From HGM04593 sp045636545 (GTDB lineage Bacteria > Bacteroidota > Bacteroidia > Bacteroidales > Bacteroidaceae), in the NCBI GenBank assembly GCA_045636545.1, contig JAZTXR010000050.1, forward strand, positions 19,131-83,130: 64,000 nucleotides of DNA, in the 5' to 3' direction. The translations under genes and the position numbers were made by a program. Below the pieces are notes generated by a model that saw only the letters and a program-made list of their open reading frames with translations, was not told the DNA's origin and did not search any database. The first letter of the stretch is position 1; each line of letters starts with the position of its first letter. This document shows positions 34,614 through 43,543 of the stretch, piece by piece.

Positions 34614-35624
34614 ATGGATGTTATTAAGAATTTGATTGAGCGCGCTCAGCAGAACAAGCAGCGCATCGTTCTCCCCGAGGGTACCGAGGAGCGTACATTG
34701 AAGGCCGCAGACAAGGCTGTTGCCGACGGCATTGCAGAGATTATTCTTCTTGGCAACAAGGAGGAGATTCTTTCACTTGCACAGCAGCATGGCCTTGCAA
34801 ACATTGAGAAGGCTACAATCATCGACCCATGCAACAACCCCGATGCCGAGAAGTATGCAAACCTGCTCTTTGAGTTGCGCAAGGCAAAGGGTATGACAAT
34901 GGAGGATGCACAGAAGCTCGTTTGCAACCCATTGTATCTTGGTTGCCTCATCATCAAGAACGGCGATGCCGACGGCCAGGTGGCAGGTGCACTCAACACA
35001 ACAGGTAACGTATTGCGCCCTGCATTGCAGATCATCAAGACAACTCCGGGCATCAGCTGCGTAAGCGGTGCAATGATGCTCATCACAAACGCAAAGGAGT
35101 ATGGCGAGGACGGCGTTCTCTTTGTTGCCGACGTTGCAGTTACTCCACAGCCCGATGCTAACCAGCTCTCACAGATTGCAGTGTGCACAGCACAGACAGC
35201 AAAGGCCATCGCAGGCTTTGAGGAGCCACGTGTTGCAATGCTCAGCTTCTCTACAAAGGGTTCGGCAAAGCACGAGATGGTAGACAAGGTTGTTGAGGCT
35301 ACACGCCTTGCACACGAACTCGACCCCGAACTGTCACTCGATGGCGAGTTGCAGGCCGATGCGGCTCTTGTTCCATTCGTAGGCCAGAGCAAGGCTCCCG
35401 GCTCAAAGGTTGCAGGCAAGGCAAACGTCCTTGTATTCCCCGACCTTGGCGCAGGCAACATCGGTTACAAGCTCGTTCAGCGCCTGGGCCATGCCGAGGC
35501 TATCGGCCCCGTACTCCAGGGTATTGCACGCCCTGTGAACGACCTTTCACGCGGTTGCTCAATCGAGGACGTATACATGATGATTGCCATCACTGCAAAC
35601 CAGGCTATTGCAGCAAAGAAATAA
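34614..35624 (+). CDS. pta: Phosphate acetyltransferase
   Basis: The 336-residue protein is the short, single-domain Pta. It has PEGTEERTLKAADKAVADGI, PLYLGCLIIKNGDADGQVAG, MLSFSTKGSAKHEMVDKVVE and LDGELQADAALVPFVGQSKA. It converts acetyl-CoA to acetyl phosphate. The codon usage is strongly biased, which is typical of a highly expressed gene. ackA follows 32 nt downstream, giving the acetate-producing, ATP-yielding branch of fermentation. Confidence 0.96.
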   Translation: MDVIKNLIERAQQNKQRIVLPEGTEERTLKAADKAVADGIAEIILLGNKEEILSLAQQHGLANIEKATIIDPCNNPDAEKYANLLFELRKAKGMTMEDAQKLVCNPLYLGCLIIKNGDADGQVAGALNTTGNVLRPALQIIKTTPGISCVSGAMMLITNAKEYGEDGVLFVADVAVTPQPDANQLSQIAVCTAQTAKAIAGFEEPRVAMLSFSTKGSAKHEMVDKVVEATRLAHELDPELSLDGELQADAALVPFVGQSKAPGSKVAGKANVLVFPDLGAGNIGYKLVQRLGHAEAIGPVLQGIARPVNDLSRGCSIEDVYMMIAITANQAIAAKK

Positions 35625-35656
35625 TTAAGGTAACAAACAAATAAATATATAAAGAA

Positions 35657-36862
35657 ATGAAGATTCTTGTATTGAACTGCGGAAGTTCATCAATCAAATA
35701 TCAGCTCATTGACATTGAGTCAAAGAACGTGCTTGCAAAGGGTGGCATAGAGAAGATTGGCCTTGAGGGCTCTTTCATCAAGTTCAACCTGCCCAACGGC
35801 GAGAAGGAGACAATCTTCGCATCTATCCCCGAGCACACAATTGGTGTACGTCTCATTTTCGATATCCTTACAAGCGAGAAGTTCGGCGCAGTAGGCTCTA
35901 TCGAGGAGATTGATGCAGTAGGTCACCGCATGGTACACGGTGGTGAGAAGTTCAGCGCCTCTACACTGCTCACCGACGAGGTTCTCGAGGTGTTCGAGGC
36001 TTGCAATGACCTTGCCCCACTCCACAACCCTGCAAACCTCAAGGGTGTGAATGCCGTTAAGGAGGTTGCTCCCGAAATGCCACAGGTTGGTGTGTTCGAC
36101 ACAGCTTTCCACCAGACAATGCCCGACTACGCATACATGTACGCTCTCCCATATGAGCTCTATGAGCAGTATGGCGTGCGCCGCTATGGTTTCCACGGAA
36201 CATCGCACCGCTACATCACAAAGCGTGCCCTGGAGATGCTGAACATACCGGCAGAGGGCAGCAAGATAGTCACTTGCCACATTGGTAACGGCGCTTCGGT
36301 TGCTGCCGTAAAGGATGGCAAGAGCGTTGATACATCAATGGGTATGACCCCACTTGCAGGCCTCATGATGGGTACACGCAGTGGCGATGTTGACCCGGGT
36401 ATTTTCCCATACGTCATGGACAAGACAGGCCTTGACATGCAGGGTATGATTGACATGCTCAACAAGAAATCGGGCGTTGCCGGTATCACAGGCATTTCAT
36501 CGGACATGCGCGAGGTGAAGGCTGCTGCCGATGAGGGCAACAAGCGTGCCCAGCTTTCAAACACAATGAACTTCTACCGCATAAAGAAGTACATCGGTGC
36601 ATACGCCGCTGCCATGGGCGGTGTTGACGTAATCATCTTTGCAGGCGGTGTGGGTGAGAACCAGGCAGATTGCCGCGAGGCAGCACTCGAGGGTCTCGGG
36701 TTCCTTGGCGTTGAGCTTGACAAGGAGGTCAACAACAAGACACGTGGCGAAGAGGCTGTGCTCTCTACTCCAAATTCAAAGGTCAAGGTATTGCTTATCC
36801 CAACAGATGAGGAGATGATGATTGCAAGCGATACATACGAGATTGTAAAGAACATGAAGTAA
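35657..36862 (+). CDS. ackA: Acetate kinase
   Basis: The 401-residue protein has the canonical start MKILVLNCGSSSIKYQLIDI. HRMVHGGEKF, RYGFHGTSHRYITKRALEML, HIGNGASVAAVKDGKSVDTS and FAGGVGENQADCREA are also present. It converts acetyl phosphate and ADP to acetate and ATP. It shares the pta mRNA. A 24-bp perfect bidirectional hairpin terminates it. Confidence 0.97.
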   Translation: MKILVLNCGSSSIKYQLIDIESKNVLAKGGIEKIGLEGSFIKFNLPNGEKETIFASIPEHTIGVRLIFDILTSEKFGAVGSIEEIDAVGHRMVHGGEKFSASTLLTDEVLEVFEACNDLAPLHNPANLKGVNAVKEVAPEMPQVGVFDTAFHQTMPDYAYMYALPYELYEQYGVRRYGFHGTSHRYITKRALEMLNIPAEGSKIVTCHIGNGASVAAVKDGKSVDTSMGMTPLAGLMMGTRSGDVDPGIFPYVMDKTGLDMQGMIDMLNKKSGVAGITGISSDMREVKAAADEGNKRAQLSNTMNFYRIKKYIGAYAAAMGGVDVIIFAGGVGENQADCREAALEGLGFLGVELDKEVNNKTRGEEAVLSTPNSKVKVLLIPTDEEMMIASDTYEIVKNMK

Positions 36863-36874
36863 TCATTCCAAGCA

Positions 36875-36924
36875 ATAAAAACAGTAGAAGCCTTTCCGTG
36901 CGGAAAGGCTTCTACTGTTTTTAT
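36875..36924. terminator. Bidirectional terminator, 24-bp perfect stem
   Basis: Arms 36875-36898 and 36901-36924 are perfect complements around a 2-nt centre. The core is AGAAGCCTTTCCG, with ATAAAAA and TTTTTAT flanks giving T runs both ways. Confidence 0.9.
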
Positions 36925-36936
36925 ATATGACTTATT

Positions 36937-37797
36937 TTATTCCTCCACGGCAACCTCCATACTATCTGCCGCAGATGCGGTTGAGCGCGCTTCGCTCTTT
37001 TTCAGGAAATCGAGCATATAACGTGCTTCGCCAAGTAAATCCTCAACCTTCTTCACTGCAAGGATTGCGCGTGAGAGCTCATAGACCTTGCGTATGGCAG
37101 CCACATCGGCAGGGCGCAAGGTATAATTGGCCTTAGCATTCGCCCCTGAGAGTTCCACCTCTATCGGGCCCTCGGTGAGAAGAAGAAAATCGACAAGGCC
37201 TGCATCCTCGCCATATTTGTAGTCGCGGCGCTCATTGTTCACTCCAAGGTCCTTGTAGTTCCTCTCGAGGAACGGCTTGTCACACAAGACGTATGTATCG
37301 CCTGCCGACAGTTTCACACATTTGTGCCTTATGCTCTTTCCACGATAGAACGATGTGAGGTACATTGCGCCGTCCTCATGCACACTTGCACGCAGGAAGT
37401 TATTGTAGACATTCTGTGCAATAGTCTGTGAAGGCGCGGTGTAATAGCCTTTGTTCTGATAGCGTTTGTCGAAATTGAAATCGAATGTCGTCGCCAAGGA
37501 GTCGCGCGCCGCAATGAGCGACTGCAGTTCACTCTCATAAAAAGCGACATTGCGCTCGCACTCCTTTTTCATAGCCTCGCGGCGCAGTATCTCGGCCTCA
37601 CGCAGTGTCTTGTAGGCCTTTGGCGATACAATCTTTATACTGTCGAGCAGAGCACGGGTATTGTTGTAGTTACCGCTCTCATACTCCACGCGGGCGCGAG
37701 AAAGCAACTCCACGGCCGGGTCTTCAACCTTTGACACACAAGAGAAAGCAAAAAGTGCCGTAACGGCAAACAGAACGGCTTTACCGGTTTTTATCAT
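36937..37797 (-). CDS. Exported lipoprotein, function unknown
   Basis: I chose the ATG at 37797 (MIKTGKAVLFAVTALFAFSC); the upstream in-frame codon at 37806 is TTG. The 286-residue protein has a lipobox ending FAFSC, so it is lipid-anchored. A short TPR-like or helical segment follows (LSRARVEYESGNYNNTRALL). A charged coiled-coil-like region runs through LREAEILRREAMKKECERNV. The middle has beta-type residues (GDTYVLCDKPFLERNYKDLG). I do not recognise the family. It is monocistronic. Confidence 0.75.
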   Translation of the reverse strand: MIKTGKAVLFAVTALFAFSCVSKVEDPAVELLSRARVEYESGNYNNTRALLDSIKIVSPKAYKTLREAEILRREAMKKECERNVAFYESELQSLIAARDSLATTFDFNFDKRYQNKGYYTAPSQTIAQNVYNNFLRASVHEDGAMYLTSFYRGKSIRHKCVKLSAGDTYVLCDKPFLERNYKDLGVNNERRDYKYGEDAGLVDFLLLTEGPIEVELSGANAKANYTLRPADVAAIRKVYELSRAILAVKKVEDLLGEARYMLDFLKKSEARSTASAADSMEVAVEE

Positions 37798-37826
37798 ATT
37801 CCCCAATTATTAGATTCATACTTCTA

Positions 37827-37834
37827 CAAAAGTA
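37827..37834 (-). promoter_or_regulatory. -7 element for the lipoprotein gene
   Basis: TACTTTTG on the minus strand matches TAnnTTTG, about 29 nt upstream of the ATG. No clear -33 element is seen. Confidence 0.5.
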
Positions 37835-37939
37835 GCATTAATTATCGTTATTTGCGGCATGGCGTGACTTTTTTTGCCATCGTGGAGATTTATTGCACAG
37901 TTTTAACGGGTATCTTTTTATTTATAATGTCAAATTGAG

Positions 37940-37947
37940 TATCTTTA
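37940..37947 (+). promoter_or_regulatory. Possible -7 element for cca
   Basis: TATCTTTA differs from TAnnTTTG at the last position and lies 22 nt before the start, with TTTTTA about 19 nt upstream. Confidence 0.35.
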
Positions 37948-37969
37948 CAAGCACAAAATTTACAAGACG

Positions 37970-39406
37970 ATGTATAAGCCGACAAGAGAAGAACTTTGCA
38001 AATTGCTTGACACTCCCATCTTCCGCAAGATTTCGGAGACTGCCGACGAGTTGGGCGTGGAGTGCTACGTGGTTGGCGGATATGTACGGGATATATTCCT
38101 TGAGCGCCCATCGACCGACATTGACGTGGTGGTTGTGGGCAAAGGCATTGAGATGGCGCGCGCCTTCAGCAAGAAGCTGGGCAAGGGTGCGCACCTTGCA
38201 GTCTATGCAAACTTTGGCACGGCACAGGTAAAATACAGAGAACACGAAATTGAGTTTGTGGGTGCACGCAAGGAGAGCTACAACCGCAACTCGCGCAACC
38301 CCATTGTGGAGGACGGCACATTGGAGGATGACCAGAACCGCCGCGATTTCACCATAAACGCAATGGCAATATGCCTGAATGCAGCCCGCTTTGGCGAACT
38401 TGTAGACCCGTTCGACGGAATGCTCGACCTTGAGGACCGCATCATAAGCACACCGTTGGAACCGGGCATAACATTCAGCGACGACCCGCTGCGCATGATG
38501 CGTTGCATACGTTTTGCCACACAGCTGAACTTCCACATAGAGGAGGAGACCTTCCAGGCACTGTGCGACAACAAGGAGCGAATAAAGATTATCTCGCGCG
38601 AGAGGATAAACGAGGAGCTGAACAAGATTCTGCTCTCACCAATCCCGTCGAAAGGATTCATAGAACTCGACCGCTGCGGCCTGCTTGAAATAATATTCCC
38701 CCAACTTGCTGCAATGCAAGGCGTTGAGACACGCAACGGATATAGCCACAAGGAGATGTTCTACCACACCCTTGAGGTGCTCGACAACATAGCCAAGAAC
38801 ACCGATGACCTGTGGCTGCGCTGGGCAGCACTGCTGCACGACATCGGCAAGCCCAAGACCAAACGTTGGGACCCCGTGCTCAAATGGACATTCCACAACC
38901 ACAACATCGTCGGCGAGAAGATGGTGCTGAAACTGTTCCGCGACTACAAGATGCCGCAGAACGAGAAGATGCGCTACGTGGCAAAACTGGTATCGCTGCA
39001 CATGCGCCCCATTGCCATTGCCGATGACGAGGTGACCGACTCGGCCGTGCGCCGTCTGCTGTTCGACGCCGGCGACGACATCGACGACCTGATGATACTC
39101 TGCGAAGCCGACATCACCTCCAAAAACGAAGTACGCAAGAAACAGTTCCTCAACAACTTCCAGATTGTGCGCCAAAAGCTCAAGGACATTGAGGAGAAAG
39201 ACCGCATACGCAATTTCCAGCCACCCGTAAACGGCGAGGAGATTATGCGCATTTTCAACCTGGCACCATGCGCAGAAGTGGGCACGCTCAAAAGCTCCGT
39301 CAAGGATGCCATACTCGATGGAGTAATCCCCAACGAACACGATGCTGCACTGCAGTACATCCTTGAGTGCGCCGCAAAGATTGGCCTTGCACCCACAAAC
39401 AAGTAA
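37970..39406 (+). CDS. cca: CCA-adding tRNA nucleotidyltransferase with HD domain
   Basis: The 478-residue protein has the class II nucleotidyltransferase head (CYVVGGYVRDIFLERPSTDI, followed by DVVVVGKG). RDFTINAMAI and DPLRMMRCIRFATQLNF are RNA-binding and catalytic conserved blocks. A C-terminal HD domain has LLHDIGKPKTK. It adds or repairs the CCA end of tRNAs; tRNA-Arg in this window has no encoded CCA, so it needs such an enzyme. A CzcC-like channel gene follows 16 nt downstream. Confidence 0.94.
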   Translation: MYKPTREELCKLLDTPIFRKISETADELGVECYVVGGYVRDIFLERPSTDIDVVVVGKGIEMARAFSKKLGKGAHLAVYANFGTAQVKYREHEIEFVGARKESYNRNSRNPIVEDGTLEDDQNRRDFTINAMAICLNAARFGELVDPFDGMLDLEDRIISTPLEPGITFSDDPLRMMRCIRFATQLNFHIEEETFQALCDNKERIKIISRERINEELNKILLSPIPSKGFIELDRCGLLEIIFPQLAAMQGVETRNGYSHKEMFYHTLEVLDNIAKNTDDLWLRWAALLHDIGKPKTKRWDPVLKWTFHNHNIVGEKMVLKLFRDYKMPQNEKMRYVAKLVSLHMRPIAIADDEVTDSAVRRLLFDAGDDIDDLMILCEADITSKNEVRKKQFLNNFQIVRQKLKDIEEKDRIRNFQPPVNGEEIMRIFNLAPCAEVGTLKSSVKDAILDGVIPNEHDAALQYILECAAKIGLAPTNK

Positions 39407-39422
39407 CACGATTAAAAAGACT

Positions 39423-40658
39423 ATGAAGAAAACCCTTTTCCTACTGAGCATCATATCAAGCATTGCCGTAGCTACGGCACAGGATATCACATACGGCCGG
39501 TACATGGAGCGTGTGTTCAACAACAACATCGCCCTCACGGCCAGGGAAATGGATATAGAGATTTCCGATGCCACCGTAGAGAGCAGCAAGGTGTACAACG
39601 ACCCGAACCTGGCAATCACATACACCAACAACGAGGATTGGAGCAAAGGACTTGGACAAGGCATTGAGTTTGAGCTGGGCAAGACATTCACGTTCGGTGT
39701 GCGCCGCAGCCGCATTGACCTTGCCGAGAGCGAACGCCGACAGGCAGTTGCGCTACTGGAGGAGTATATGCGCAACTTCCGCGCCGATGCCACAATAGCC
39801 TACCTGGAGCACCTGCGTGCAAAGATGATGCTTGCCGAGGCAACGGAGATATATGGCGATATAAGCGAAGTGGCTGCAAACGACAGCCTGCGCTACCTGC
39901 GTGGCGACATTGCAAAGAGCGACTGGCTCGAGAGCCGCATGGCGCAGGGTGTTGCAAAGAACGCAATGCTTGCCGCTGAGGCCGAACTGCGGAACAGCGC
40001 CATAAAGTTGGGATATTACATGGGCGACATAAACGGTGCAGCATCGCTCAACGGCGCAGGCACACTCGACATTGACGACAAGGCAATGGCATTGGAAGAG
40101 TACACCCGCACGGCGCTTGAACACCGTGCCGACATTGTTGTAGCACTGGCCAACGCCGACATTGCCGTCGCTGCACAGAAGTTCAACAAGGCACAACGCC
40201 GCCCCGAGCTTGACGTTGTCCTTGGCGCCACATACAACATTGCCGACCCCAATTTCACAACCATAAAGGCCGGTGTTGGTGTTCCGCTCAAATTCTCGAG
40301 CCTGAACAAGGGTGCACGCCTACAGGACGAGCTGCTGGTAAGGCAGGCAAACGTGGAGATTGAAGAGGCACGCCTGATGGTTGCTGCCGAGGTGATGCAG
40401 GCATACAACAATTTTGAATATGCCACCAGGCAGAGCGAGACATTCTCCGAAGCAATGCTAAACGATATGCAGCAGGTTGTGGAGAGCAAGAGAAAGGCCT
40501 ACGAAATAGGCGAGATTTCATTCCTTGACTATCTCCTGGTGCAGCGCAACGAGAGCGAAATGCGCGGAGAGTATATCAACGCCCTCTTTGGCAAAGCAGC
40601 CGCCTGGGTGGAACTGCAACGCGCAGTGGGAATAGAACTGAAATTCGGAGCAAACTGA
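39423..40658 (+). CDS. TolC/CzcC-like outer-membrane efflux channel (orphan)
   Basis: I chose ATG 39423 (MKKTLFLLSIISSIAVATAQ), which gives a signal peptide. The longer frame starts inside cca. The 411-residue protein has the repeated helical and beta structure of TolC-family channels, for example FGVRRSRIDLAESERRQAVA and EISFLDYLLVQRNESEMRGE. The short, CzcC-like layout suggests a metal or solvent efflux role. No adaptor or pump gene is adjacent, so it probably works with one encoded elsewhere. It may be cotranscribed with cca. Confidence 0.85.
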   Translation: MKKTLFLLSIISSIAVATAQDITYGRYMERVFNNNIALTAREMDIEISDATVESSKVYNDPNLAITYTNNEDWSKGLGQGIEFELGKTFTFGVRRSRIDLAESERRQAVALLEEYMRNFRADATIAYLEHLRAKMMLAEATEIYGDISEVAANDSLRYLRGDIAKSDWLESRMAQGVAKNAMLAAEAELRNSAIKLGYYMGDINGAASLNGAGTLDIDDKAMALEEYTRTALEHRADIVVALANADIAVAAQKFNKAQRRPELDVVLGATYNIADPNFTTIKAGVGVPLKFSSLNKGARLQDELLVRQANVEIEEARLMVAAEVMQAYNNFEYATRQSETFSEAMLNDMQQVVESKRKAYEIGEISFLDYLLVQRNESEMRGEYINALFGKAAAWVELQRAVGIELKFGAN

Positions 40659-40677
40659 ATAACAAACAGACAAGATA

Positions 40678-40715
40678 CAAATAAAAGCGATACCGGCCGG
40701 TATCGCTTTTATTTG
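40678..40715. terminator. Bidirectional terminator, perfect palindrome
   Basis: A 38-nt perfect palindrome, with the CAAATAAAAGCGATACCGG arm mirrored, sits between the convergent channel gene and the second sulfatase-fold transferase. Confidence 0.88.
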
Positions 40716-40721
40716 TGAGCA

Positions 40722-42335
40722 TTACTTGAACAGACTCTTGTGCTTGTATGAGATACCATTGACACTCTCCACTCCCGCAACGTCCATGATAGTGTACATT
40801 ATACTGTCGGTGCGGTAGGGGCGATTCACGGAGGTCTCAATCCTCTGCTGCAGTTCGGGGTGCTTCTCGCGGAAAAGAGGTGATGTATAGACCATCAAGG
40901 GGATATGTTTAACAACAAATTTATGCCGGTCATCAAATTCAGTAGCATGAGTACAGATATCATCCGATGAACGGAAAACATCCTCACCGTGATCCGATAA
41001 ATATACCACAATAGCATCCTTATTATCAAACAATCGCATCAACTCATAGACCACTGAATCATTATACAGCACCGAGTTATCATATTCGGCCAACATCTGT
41101 CTTTTATCAGATGACAAACAGGAATGAGAGTTATCATAATCACCCGCTTTAAATATTGAAAATGCCGATGGATAACGTTGACTATACCCCGCGTGAGAGC
41201 CCATCATTTGGACAACAATGAATTTTGATTGTGCACTATCAGACAAGTACTCTTCTACCAATGGTATAAGTTCTTCGTCCTTATTATTTCGGCTAAGACC
41301 GCTATGCTTATCACCAACAAAAACTTGCTCATCGCACAAATCTGCAAAACGACCTACTTCATTATCATAAAATCCGGTTTTGCTTTGATTTGAAAACCAA
41401 GAAACTTTAAAACCGGACCTTTGCATCACCTCAATAAGTGTCAGACACTCATACCACGCAATGGAGTCACTTTTAGAATCTATGTATGACATCATTATTG
41501 ACTTCATTGCAGGTATAGTTGTCACACAAGCAGAAGTTATATTTTCATAAACAAACAACACACTATCACTTTCCAATTTTTCCAGCAAAAGGTTTGTTTC
41601 CTTTTCATATCCATACAATGAACTATGAAATTTTGAAAAGCTCTCTCCGATAATAAGCACTATATTACCAACTCGCTCCCCGGCACATATCACCGATGGA
41701 TTCTGCCTATATTCACGTAAATCGGGACATTCTTTTGTAATAAGATAATATAGATTACTATCTTTTACCTTATTGAATTGCCTTAATGATATTGATGCTG
41801 AAAAAAGTAAGAATATCAACACCACGCATCTGCCAATATAATTCCACTTGAAACGGAGTTTCCTTAAATAGTAGAACAGTACAAAAACTACAGAGAAAAT
41901 TACTGACAGAATCAACAGATTGTCTATAGTGAAATATGTATCGATGTACTCTACCGTTTCGTCAGGGTTTGTCGCCAATACAGCAGCAATGGCATCCTTG
42001 GTTATTGTCCCAAAAGTTTCATTATACAATAACAGCAGATAGATGTCAACAAAAAAGAAGAAACCTGCAAATACAAGAAGCGCTGTCTTGTAGAATCTTC
42101 TTGGACGTTCAGGCAAAAAAACAACAGGCAAAGCCAATATATAGCAAGATAAAAAAGCAAAAGATGTTTTAAAGAGAGGTAAAAACGAATGCAACACCAA
42201 TAATGAGTAAATATCCGGAACACCTAAAAGCAGAAAAAGCAAAGCAAAGAATGCAGGCTGGCATGTAATCGGCTTTGCAATGAAACGCAATGCATTGATT
42301 ACAAACTTTTTACAACCAGCAAGAGTGATTTTCAT
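40722..42335 (-). CDS. Sulfatase-fold phosphoethanolamine transferase-like membrane protein, paralogue 2
   Basis: The 537-residue protein has about five N-terminal membrane segments, then the periplasmic sulfatase-fold domain. Motifs are IVLIIGESFSKFHSSLYGYE, candidate nucleophile region SACVTTIPAMKSIMMSY, and YLSDHGEDVFRSSDD. It is related to the protein at 20390-22255 but clearly diverged, and may modify a different lipid or glycan acceptor. The gene is visibly richer in A+T than cca and the channel gene. It is likely monocistronic. Confidence 0.85.
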   Translation of the reverse strand: MKITLAGCKKFVINALRFIAKPITCQPAFFALLFLLLGVPDIYSLLVLHSFLPLFKTSFAFLSCYILALPVVFLPERPRRFYKTALLVFAGFFFFVDIYLLLLYNETFGTITKDAIAAVLATNPDETVEYIDTYFTIDNLLILSVIFSVVFVLFYYLRKLRFKWNYIGRCVVLIFLLFSASISLRQFNKVKDSNLYYLITKECPDLREYRQNPSVICAGERVGNIVLIIGESFSKFHSSLYGYEKETNLLLEKLESDSVLFVYENITSACVTTIPAMKSIMMSYIDSKSDSIAWYECLTLIEVMQRSGFKVSWFSNQSKTGFYDNEVGRFADLCDEQVFVGDKHSGLSRNNKDEELIPLVEEYLSDSAQSKFIVVQMMGSHAGYSQRYPSAFSIFKAGDYDNSHSCLSSDKRQMLAEYDNSVLYNDSVVYELMRLFDNKDAIVVYLSDHGEDVFRSSDDICTHATEFDDRHKFVVKHIPLMVYTSPLFREKHPELQQRIETSVNRPYRTDSIMYTIMDVAGVESVNGISYKHKSLFK

Positions 42336-42434
42336 AGCAATATTTTAATTGTGTTGTGTTCTATGTGTTCAAATAATAGTTATTAGCAAGCTACCATAAT
42401 TCCCCAATTACCGGTAACTTGCTGCAGACAGGCT

Positions 42435-43199
42435 TTAAAGGTCCTTACTCTCGCCTTCTATGAAGTATTTGCGTTCTATTGTCTTGCCGTCAAGGACAAC
42501 GTATGCAAAGGTATTTATCCAGTCACCAAGGAATATGCACCGCGAGTTATCGCCCAACTGCAAGTCTACATCAATGTGACGGTGACCAAAGATAAAACAG
42601 TCGACAGTTGTATGTTTCTTCAGATATTCACGCGCAAAGATTATACAATCCTCCCTGTCGGCACTCACAAAGGGGGTATCGCCTTTCACTTTGTGCTGTA
42701 TCATACTGTGTTGCGCCCAACGGTGTCCCATCCAGATGCTCCAGTCGGGGTGTACCTTTGAGAACATCCAACGCAAGAAACGGCTACGGAACATCCATCG
42801 CATAATTCTATACCCCCGCTCCTTTGAAAACTCATCACCATGGGCAAGGAATATCTCATTGCCATAGAGTTCAACAAGGCAGGGCTCACGATGTATTGTC
42901 ACGCCGCACTCCTTCTCCAGGTAATCCAGACACCACTGGTCATGGTTTCCAACAAAGAAATGTACCTCAACACCCTTATCGGTGAGTTCGGAAACCTTTC
43001 CAAGAAAACGTGTGAAACCTTTGGGTACAACATAGCGGTGCTCGTACCAGAAGTCGAACACATCACCAAGCAGATACACTGCTGCCGCCTCGTCCTTGAT
43101 TTTGTCGAGGAACGACACTACGCGACGCTCGTGGGTGCGACGGTGCTCAATGGCCCATGAGCCAAGATGCACATCGGAGAGGAAATATATCTTTTTCAT
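42435..43199 (-). CDS. lpxH: UDP-2,3-diacylglucosamine diphosphatase, LpxH-like metallophosphoesterase
   Basis: ATG 43199 (MKKIYFLSDVHLGSW) gives 254 residues; the in-frame extension to 43235 is unlikely. The metal-binding motifs are in LpxH order: D9 and H11 in SDVHLGS, D46 in GDVFDFW, N85-H86 in VGNHDQWC, then LAHGDEF and FGHRHID. LpxH hydrolyses UDP-diacylglucosamine to lipid X in lipid A synthesis at the inner membrane. It ends the radC/sufT-like run. Confidence 0.9.
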   Translation of the reverse strand: MKKIYFLSDVHLGSWAIEHRRTHERRVVSFLDKIKDEAAAVYLLGDVFDFWYEHRYVVPKGFTRFLGKVSELTDKGVEVHFFVGNHDQWCLDYLEKECGVTIHREPCLVELYGNEIFLAHGDEFSKERGYRIMRWMFRSRFLRWMFSKVHPDWSIWMGHRWAQHSMIQHKVKGDTPFVSADREDCIIFAREYLKKHTTVDCFIFGHRHIDVDLQLGDNSRCIFLGDWINTFAYVVLDGKTIERKYFIEGESKDL

Positions 43200-43215
43200 A
43201 AAAAATGTATATGTT

Positions 43216-43527
43216 TCAAAGCAGACCAAGCTCAAGCTTTGCCTCCTCGGTCATAAGTTCCTGGCTCCACTCAGGTTCAAAGACAAGATTGAGGTTCAAT
43301 GCCTTGACACCTTCTATTGACTCCACTTTCATCCTCACATCCTCCATCATGAAGTCGGCGGCCGGACAGGTTGGAGCCGTGAGGGTCATATCGATATCTA
43401 CAGTAAAGTCATCGGCTACCTCAATGCGATATATCAGACCCAAGTCATATATGTTGACAGGTATCTCGGGGTCATACACTGTCTTTACCATCTCAACAAT
43501 TTTCTCTTCTATTTCAAACTTTTCCAT
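43216..43527 (-). CDS. SufT/MIP18-like iron-sulfur assembly protein (DUF59)
   Basis: I chose ATG 43527 (MEKFEIEEKIVEMVKTVYDP), giving 103 residues; the frame continues upstream into radC with no likely function. The family signature is DPEIPVNIYDLGLIY, followed by LTAPTCPAADFM with the conserved TCP cysteine. Members such as SufT, PaaD and CIA2B help assemble Fe-S clusters. It lies 16 nt before lpxH and 16 nt after radC, on the same strand. Confidence 0.88.
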   Translation of the reverse strand: MEKFEIEEKIVEMVKTVYDPEIPVNIYDLGLIYRIEVADDFTVDIDMTLTAPTCPAADFMMEDVRMKVESIEGVKALNLNLVFEPEWSQELMTEEAKLELGLL

Positions 43528-43543
43528 ATCATCAACACTTTTT

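Noticed and set aside
38636..39793. Long minus-strand frame of 385 codons opposite cca
   Set aside because: It spans the real cca and the start of the channel gene, and shows no domain; it is a shadow of a high-GC-third-codon sequence.
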